64,000 bases of DNA from Meandrina meandrites (Eukaryota; Cnidaria; Anthozoa; Scleractinia; Meandrinidae). This document shows, in pieces, positions 52,201 to 61,592 of this stretch. The notes under the pieces were generated by a model. That model was not told the origin of the DNA. It worked only from the letters and a program-made list of their open reading frames with translations, and did not search any database. Each line of letters begins with the position of its first letter. Position 1 is the first letter of the stretch. The position numbers and the translations under genes were made by a program. The DNA lies in contig OY855913.1 of assembly GCA_963693305.1 (NCBI GenBank), positions 208,501 through 272,500 of the forward strand. The letters are read 5' to 3'.

Positions 52201-55200
52201 AGGCGACCGGGCGCCCGTTAGGCAGCAGCCTTGGGAGTTACTAAATATTTCAGTGTTTCATTTGAGAAAAGTTTCACAATTTTATAAAATACCAGCAAAA
52301 TAATAATGATTATAATAACAATAAATAATGATAATAAATAATGAAAGATAGCAATGTAAAATTCAGCTGTGATGCTAGTGGATAGAGTAATTTCACTTTA
52401 TTTTATTTTCATGTATTCTGAATTTAGACACCACTAACAAAGGCAGCAATGAAGAAAAAAGAGGTTGACAGTGCCCTTATGAATCTGCAGGATGCAATTC
52501 ACACTACCAAAAGTAAACTATTTAATGGCAGTTCTTCTTTGCAGGTACACATTAAAACAAGTGGCCTCTTTATCCTTTAAATTTCAATCTTGAAACATGA
52601 ATTTTCTCGACTTTCTATGTTATCTTAGAGAACCTGGAAGTACAGCAAGTCAATGCCTTGTAACCAGTCCTGTGTTTTAACGAGTAGTTAGTTTGCTTGA
52701 TTATTACCCAGGAAAGCTTTGTCATAAACTCTGGACCTAGTATGCCTACACTTTTGATCCCTTTTTTAGCAAAATGACAAATTTAAAATCAGCATTTTTG
52801 AAAGTTAATGAGTGTAACATTTTAAAGAATATTATTTGTTGTTTTATTTATTTCAACTGCAGAAAATTTTCTTTTAATTATATGTTCAATATTTTGTAGT
52901 CTTTCAATGGAAGTTTTCCACGACTAGATGATCTCATAGATCAAGTCACCAAAAGGATGGCCAATATTTCTCAAAGCATGGATGAGCTAACTCCATCAGT
53001 GGTCATGGCCCAGAATCATTCAAAAGAACTTCGTAAACAGGCTGATGAGCTGGAGAAACTTTTGACAGACATTGAGTTTGCTAACAAAGCAGTTAATGCA
53101 TCACAAAGATACTCAGATATTTCTCAAGCATTAAAAGAAGCATTAGCCATTGCACAAGAAGCTGAGGAAATAGCAATGGATGCTAGAGATGAGGTACTTT
53201 CACTTGCATATTTTAAATAAATAAATAAATAAAATAAAAAGTCTTTATTCATAGTTTTAAATCAAACGTTAAAACTTACAAAGTCATTATAAATTGAGAT
53301 AGAACTAGCTAGCTATTTAGAATAAAAAAAGACATCTATTTACAAAGCACTTCTTAAACCTCTCTGTGTTAACACGTGGGATCTGGTAAGGATGCGTCCT
53401 ACCGTGTAGAGCCCGGTTCTTAAGTGGGGGGAGAAGATCCTGCAAGAGATGCAAGGAAGTACCCATAATACTTTTCCAGAGCCTCACATCTCTGTCTTTA
53501 ACAAACTGTTGAATCGATGATTCATGTAGAATATACCCAAATCAAAAGGCCCTTCTCAATAGTCTATCAATCTGAATAAGGTATTTGGTATAAGCAGCAA
53601 CACCCCAAACTCTAATACAGTAAGTAAAAAGTGACATAATGAGGCAATTGAAGAGGTAATCAAGATCAGATACACTATAACCATTTCTTTTACACACTCT
53701 AAGGATATGCATACGTTTTAGAGCTCTTATCATTAAATCATCAAAATGCTTATCCCAGTTGGTAGGACTATCCTGGAAAGTTACTCCTAAAAGCTTCAAA
53801 TATGACACACGTTCAATGGTAACAATTGGCTCAGGAGGGGGTAAAGTCGTTCTTCCTCTTATGACTAGTTCCTTGGTCTTACTTAAATTAAGTTTCATCA
53901 AATTCTCCTCTGCCCAGACGTTGATGTTCTCTACCTCCTCAGAGGCATTATCATTGACATTAGGCCCAACGGGTATGCTACATATAATGTCATCAGCATA
54001 TTAAGTCATTAATGAAGGTATTCTGGGAGGTGGGTGTTATATCATTAACCATGATGGTAAAAAGTACAGGCCCCAGAACAGTGCCTTGGGGCACACCTCG
54101 ATTGACAGGCAAAAATGGGATCTTGACTTTATCTACACATACCCTTTGCTGGCGATCCTTTAAAAAGTCAATGACCCAATTAATAATATAGGGGTTAATG
54201 TCAGGCACTTTCTTAAGTTTATCAATTACTACTCTGTGGGAAACTGAATCAAAGGCTTTCGAGAAGTCAAAAGACAGAACTCTAACAAAGTTAGAATGTC
54301 CATCGAGCCATCTCATCCAAAAGTGCTGATTATATAATAGGGCAGTCTCAGTTCCACAATCCTTCTTATAGGCAAACTGATCTGAATGAATAAAGCCGGA
54401 AACTGGTTTCCTCAATTCGAAGTCAAGGATTAACCTTTCAAAAAGTCTCATTATGATGTCAGTGACTGATATCGGTCTAAGCTGGTCTAAAGCAGAAATA
54501 TTGGTCTCCTTAGGAATAGGTCGCACATTTGTATAGAGAGCAGCCATATTTTAGGGGAAAGCAATATGTAATAACAGCTCTTGATATGTTGTAAGTAGGA
54601 AAAATAAAGCAGCTTGTCTGGGGGTGGAGGAGGGGAGGGATAATAACTTTGTACCTCTCTATCTTGCTGTCACTAATGTTTTCCTCCCTCTCTAACAAGA
54701 TCTCAGTTGAATGTTTTTAAATAAGAGAGAGAATGAGCAGTATAAACAGTATATCCTGTAACTCAAGTATTTAGCTCTAAACAATACTTGACTTTGGGAT
54801 TATTATCAATTTACAAATTATCTCAAGCACTTATACCAACAAGTGCTAACAGATCTTCACTGTCACATTATATGTGTTTCTTTTCTTTGGAACATTGCTT
54901 CCTTGTTATCAGTAGTTACTCATGTTGCACTCTTCATGTATTTCAGTCACAAAATGTCAACACCTTGGCAAAGAACTCTCAAAACGTCAGTTCAGTTCTA
55001 AATGAGACTGCATTACGCACCAAGGATAAAGTTGATAATGAACTGTCAAGTCTTCTTGATGACATCAAGAGCAGGCTGGACCTCATCAAGAGTAAAATCC
55101 AAAATGTCTCTAGGGATTTGTTTGATGTGGAAAATAATTTTCCTGAATTTAGTGAAAAGGCAAATTCTATAGGTGAGTAACGAAACATTTAAAATGGTTT

Positions 55201-58200
55201 ACTCAGGAATCAGTGGGAAACTCGTTCACAAACTAGTTGACTAAGGTGGACTTTGCTGTAAAAGCTTTTATCTTCGGATCATTCAGAAAGCTTCCAAGCT
55301 TCCAAACATGAGCATGCTAAGTTGTAGTCTTTTGCTTAAGTGCTTAATTTTTATTCAGCAACGAAAGCAGCCATTAAAAGCAGGTCCAAACAATTAGTTA
55401 AGTTACTTTGGAAATGAAAAAATTAATTTGATTTTTAGTTAGAGTGTTGACTACATTTTTAGTATATATTTTATATTATGAAAAATGAAATATTCATCAT
55501 GTTGCGAGTGTGGGACAAAAAACAAATCTGCAATTTTTCTTCTTTGTCCCACGCTTGTGGCATGATGAATATTTCATCTTTTTTATTTCTCTACTGAACT
55601 TAAATTTACCACCTTTGTTTATTTATCACCAAAGAGTATGCTATTGGCACTGCTGATCCTAGTAGTATGCTGGATACATGTCACATATGACCTAGTAAAT
55701 GGCCAAGCTCACCAGGAGTTCTCGTAGCTTGTGTTGAGGAGGTCATGGGCTCCATTCCCATCAAGGACTCAGATTTTTTTCTTTGTCCCACGCTGGTCAC
55801 ATGATAAATATTTCATGTTTCACTACCAAGCTTAAAATTTACCATCTTTCTTTATTATCAATTGTGCTTTCCTGTACAAAAACCCACAAGTTTTACTGTT
55901 GTTAGAAAAACAAGACATTTTTTGCCCTTTTGTGACAAAGAACAAAAAATTCACCTTGTTAAGCCAATGTGTACAGTATGACATTAAAAAGGGTAACATG
56001 GTGTTACTTAGGTGAAAAAACGGAAGAGATTGGAGAGAATTCAACACAATCAAAGATGGTGGCAGATGATGCATGGGAGAAAGCTGAGGAAATTGAGGTA
56101 TGTGTAGTTTGTGATGCACAAGCCATTTCAAATCAGGACACAACAAAACATTGATCTACTAGAAACTTGTTCTAGAAACTTTCTTTCACCTGGCAAATTT
56201 TTGGTGCAGGACATTGTTTCCACTGACAAGCGCAGGAGGCATCAAAAACGCTTGATTTTCTCTTATTAAATTAGCTCAGAATTGAATGAAAATTGGCAAA
56301 CTTCTTCTATAGAGAATGTGCACCTCAAAAATCGAATAATTTTCCGTGACGCTCACGTAAAATTAAAATTATAGTAATTTTCCATGAAAAACAGTCTTCT
56401 CAGCTGGCTTTATCACAGCATTATTTTTATGGCAGAAAGAGAAAAGGGAAGACAAAACTTAAGTGCACATAAACTGTTTCAACTTTTTAATTCAGTTTTT
56501 ACCGATGTTTTTTTTCGGTTGAAGAATTATTAATATGAATGCAATGTCACTTTTACTTAGCTAAAAAAATCTTAATTCCTTTTAGTCAATTTCGTTCTCA
56601 TTGTGCCCGTTCCTAACGTTCCTTACGTCACTCTCAAGGTTCCATCTATCGTGCCTATCGTTCCTAACGTGCATCATTCCCTGATAGTTCCCATAATTGT
56701 TCCTAATAATTTATCGTTCCTTACAGTAGAATGATTTTATCGCGCCAATGTTGATTGTCCATGTGGTATACAATTCTGAGTTAGACTGACTCCAGTCGTA
56801 AGGAGAGGAAATTCGTTCATTTTGTTGGCTTTCCTACTTTCTGGTCTGTTTTGTCTTAGGCACCTCAAAATAAGATTTCCACAACAAAAGTAAGCAGTGC
56901 CGACGGCACTGATAAAACATGAAGTACATCTTTGTTACTCTAAAGATCAAGGCTATATATTTGCTTCTGAAAACTCTTTCTCATGTCATACTATTCTTCC
57001 AATCTAATGGAACTTTATGCTAAACGCCTGCATAGAAGACTTACGGAAGCAAAAATTTAAAAACATGATTTGTTCTGGCACATCTTTATTTATCAAATTT
57101 TGTGGTTTAAGATTCTTGTTTCATAATTCATTTTCCAAGATCATTGTTTCATAGCCTCTTTAATTAAGTTTTTAACAATGAAACAAGCCTTGAAAATAGT
57201 TATTTTAGGGAAAGTGAACATTATGGGCGCTTAAAGCTCTGTAAGTAGCATATACAGTTCTCTTCACCAGTCTCCATGTTATCCTTGTATTACTAAAATT
57301 AGAATATGTTTTGTAAAGACGTCTTGAATTTTCAGGGTGTCTTCCTGTGATTTTGCGCTAATAATTGTGAGGAACATTTTGATGCTAATGGCATTTTGGG
57401 ACTTAAAGATTTAACAAATGCAGTGCACAATAATTAATCTTGGATAAACCATTCTCTTTGTTTTCAGGAGCAGCTTACTGGTCTCTCTGGGCTTAAGGAA
57501 TCTATCATTGCCACAAATAGGAACATCACTGAAGCTGAAGAGAAGGTGATGAAAGCTTTAAATATGACTCAAGTTATTAAGGATAAAGTAGTGATACAAG
57601 AACAGCGACAGGAGAAGATCATCGCGGAGTTGGACACTGAGGTGGCTCTACGATTGAAAGACATCAGACAAATGATGGACAGGGCACACAACTTGCTCAA
57701 ATACACCTCCCTTGTTATGAAATTTGACGGCAAGACTACCAGTGCACCACTACCCCCTCGTGCTGTACAACAAGAGACCAGGTCCCTGAACTTCCTCATG
57801 TATATGAAACCAGAAAAGCCTGATGGGCTGGTACTGTTCATGGGAGATGCTGGAAAGGCAAACAGGTATCGTCAGAAACGTCAATCACAGCAGTGCAGGT
57901 CGGACTTTTTAGCTGTGGAGTTAAAAGCAGCCAGACCTCATCTGAAGATGTGCACATCAGGGCGTTACCTTGATTTTGAAACCGCGGAAAACATTTTGAC
58001 TGATGGCAACCGTTGGTACAAGCTTGAAGCTGGCATGTAAGTTTTTTTTTTTCTCAATGCTGTTCGTTTTGCAAAATTTCTTGAAGAGAAGAGCACCTTA
58101 TCAACTTACAGAAGTGTTGGGAGGTAGGGCATAATTATTACCTCCAAAACATTTTTTGGGAAAATTGCAACAATAGATTTTGGTAGTTGGAATGTGAGTA

Positions 58201-61200
58201 TACTTGGCATAATTATTTCTTATTTAACTTGCATTTATTATGTGATCCCGTAAATAGCATTTAGAAGCAAGTTAAGGTTACCGTATACCTTCAAGGGTAG
58301 ATTTTTTTCAAAAAAATTTTTTACGGCCAAATTAAACATTACTAGTCTCCCTTCATTTTCTAAAAAAAATTATTTCAAAATCTTGAAACGCGGGCGAGTT
58401 ATCAACAAAAATGTTTTTTCAAGTGAAACTCAATATACCCGCCAGAGAGTTATAAGCCAATTAAAATGTGTCAGCGTCATGACTTCCTGTGACGTTTTTC
58501 GCGGCAAAAGATTCGGGGTATTTCATTTCATGTGGCGTCCCTTCCTATTGTTTACGCTTGCAATTTGCGATTTATTCACACCAAGTTTTCGCTTGTGTTG
58601 GTCTTTACTTCACCTATATGTACAAAAAAAGAAAGAAAAAAGTCCCTGGTTAAAGTAAAGAAGAAAACCGGCCCTAAGAAAAAGAAGAAGAAGGTTTTCG
58701 ATGATGAATGGCGAAAAACTCTTGCCGATAGTGACAAAGTGATAATGGGGGTGACAGGCCTACAGAACTCCTATCCACGTGTAATACCCAGTTTAGAGTT
58801 TGGCTCGAACGAGTGTATCTTTTAGGGATCTGCCCGTTTTGTACAAAACAATTGGGGGATCCTTGAATATCTCGTTAAGTCGTGGTTGTTGTTGGATTAA
58901 ATGCCACTTTTGCATGAGTATTTGTTTTAAGTTAGGCATCGTTGGACGGTATTGTGTAACGAAAGGCAGGAACATTATTTCTGTTTCGGATATTTCAGCC
59001 GTAAACTTGATAGTCGGATGGTGGTTATTTGCTTGTTCGATGAATTGCGTGACTCCGTCTTTGTTTATATTCCAGATAGAAATAATATACTTCGACATAC
59101 CCCAGCGACCGCATTTCTGCCTGAAGCTGCTCTTTTGGATCGATAGATGCAGACGTCGCCACCGTCGAAGTTGCAGTTTTTTCTTTCTTTGAACTTTTTC
59201 TCTTGCCCGGCATTTTAGAAACAAATCCGACAAATTCAAATCAAACGAGCTGTGGTCATGCGTGCAACTACTTTCCCGCGAGATGCTAGTCGACACCAGT
59301 AGTCTCGTGGGACGTCCTGACATTCTATTGGCTGTCGGCATCAGGAGTATCCAAAGTGTTGACATATGGCGCAGCAAGGGCGTGAAATGTTTGTAATCCT
59401 TTAGAAGCGCAAAAAACCTATTTCGTTTTTACGCGACTGCGCTCGCTTTAAATGAATTTATAGGGTACGTAAATTTGACGGATTGCCTTGAAATTTGGCC
59501 CGAAGTTGCCCAAGACGTCAAACAGAAAAACCGTGTGAGGGATTTCCGTTTTTCGTTATTGATCTCCCGCAATGGCCTTCGTCGTAAAAGGCTTCGGTAA
59601 GTTTTTGATCATCAAAATTGACAGAAAAATTGCGAAGCAACCAATAGGAACATTGACAAAGCCTCACACGGTTTTCAAGATTGATGCCTTGTGATTGATA
59701 TAATGCAGTAGTTTTGATTGTGCGGTCTAATTCAATACCCGATAAATTCGCTCAAGTAGACGTCAGTCGTTTTGGGCTTTTGGGACGCACTCTCCTTACG
59801 ATTAGAAAAAATCAAAGAAAAATAATTTTTACCGAATAGTGCATTTCATTAGCTTTGTACTGATATATAGTTTGTGGTGGTTGCGTTTAAGATAGTGCGC
59901 AAATATTTTTTTTCGTGAAAGACACCCGCAAAGGTATACGGTAACCTTAAGAAATTAATTACTTAAATTTATTTTTGGTTTAAAACTTTTCAAACCAGTT
60001 TGAATTTATTTCCCTTTGTTTCGGTTTAGACAAGGCTATGTAAAATTAAAATAACTGGTTAAAAAAAAATTAAACCAAAGATAAATTTAAACCACAAAAT
60101 ATAAGTGCTGCATCCAATGTTGTAGTGGAGAACAGCCACTGCAAATCTCATTTCAGTCGTTCGTCTCTTAACTGTCTCCTTTGAGAAATATTGTGTAGTT
60201 CAGTATGGCATTCCATCTTGATTTATCGAGATATGGTAGACCTGACGTATAGCTCCAACACAGAGTGGCCTGTGTTATTGCAGACTTCTTAGAGACATAA
60301 AGTCTGCAGTTTAATTGTAATCTGCTAGTATTTTGCTTCAATTGCTTCCTTCTATTTTCCCCTTTCTGTGCTCCCTCAGAGAAAATGTTTCCAAAATAGT
60401 TCAGTACTTGCATGCAGGCATGGCCAGGTATGAGGGAATTTGTGCGATAAACATCAATGGACAGTGAATTATTCCAATGACGAGAATATGAAAATCCTCA
60501 AACTCTACCTATAAACCCTGTGTGGTAGCTGTGGCTGGTTACCCTATGTGGTAGCTGTGGCTGGTTACCCTATGTGGTAGCTGTGGCTGGTTACCCTATG
60601 TGGTAGCTGTGGCTGGTTACCCTGTGTGGTAGCTGTGGCTGGTTACCCTATGTGGTAGCTGTGGCTGGTTACCCTATGTGGTAGCTGTGGCTGGTTACCC
60701 TATGTGGTAGCTGTGGCTGGTTACCCTATGTGGTAGCTGTGGCTGGTTACCCTATGTGGTAGCTGTGGCTGGTTAGCCTATGTGGTAGCTGTGGCTGGTT
60801 ACCCTATGTTGTAGCTGTGGCTGGTTACCCTATGTGGTAGCTGTGGCTGGTTACCCTATGTGGTAGCTGTGGGTAGGTACGTATACCCTGTTTGTTAGCT
60901 GTGGGTGGTTACACTTTATGGTTGCTGTGATTGGTTTCCCTGTGTGGTAGCTGTGGGTGAGTACCCTGTATGTTAGCTGTGGGTGGTTACACTTTGTAGT
61001 TGATTTCCTTGGGTGGTTGCCCTGTTCATTCAGTTGGTTGCCACACTATCCATGTATTAATGTGCTCACAGAAATTGTTTATATCTTTAGCTGACTCTGT
61101 TTATTTGTGTGTTTACAGGACAGGAGATTTAGCAAGACTTTCCATCACATATTTCGATAAAACTGAAATAAGAATCAGCCGTGTGAGGTCTTTGGGAATG

Positions 61201-61558
61201 AATAACCCCAAGATAATGTTTAACAAGGATAGTGATCTTGTTGTTGGTGGAGTTCCCATGAAAATGAAGCTGCCAGCTCAAGTTGATGCTGTTAATTACA
61301 CGGGATGTTTTGATGGACTTCAAGTCAACAATCACTTTGTTGGATCTTGGAATTCAGATGTAGGTCATTTAACTGTACTTCTCATCTTTGGCATTCTGTT
61401 ACTGAACTAGCAAATGAACATTTATAACAGTTATCAGTCGACAGAACCAAGAGGTCGCTCCAAACTCTTCCTGCAACTACAAATATCGTAGCCGATACGC
61501 GTCAATGAAAACCGCTGGGGAGCTGAAATATTGCAATTCTTGGGCGTTTTTAATAAAA

Positions 61559-61592
<34 letters not shown>

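Noticed and set aside
60516..61010. Possible CRISPR-like array because of regular repeats
   Set aside because: The units are head-to-tail tandem copies without unique spacers, in a eukaryotic intron: a minisatellite.
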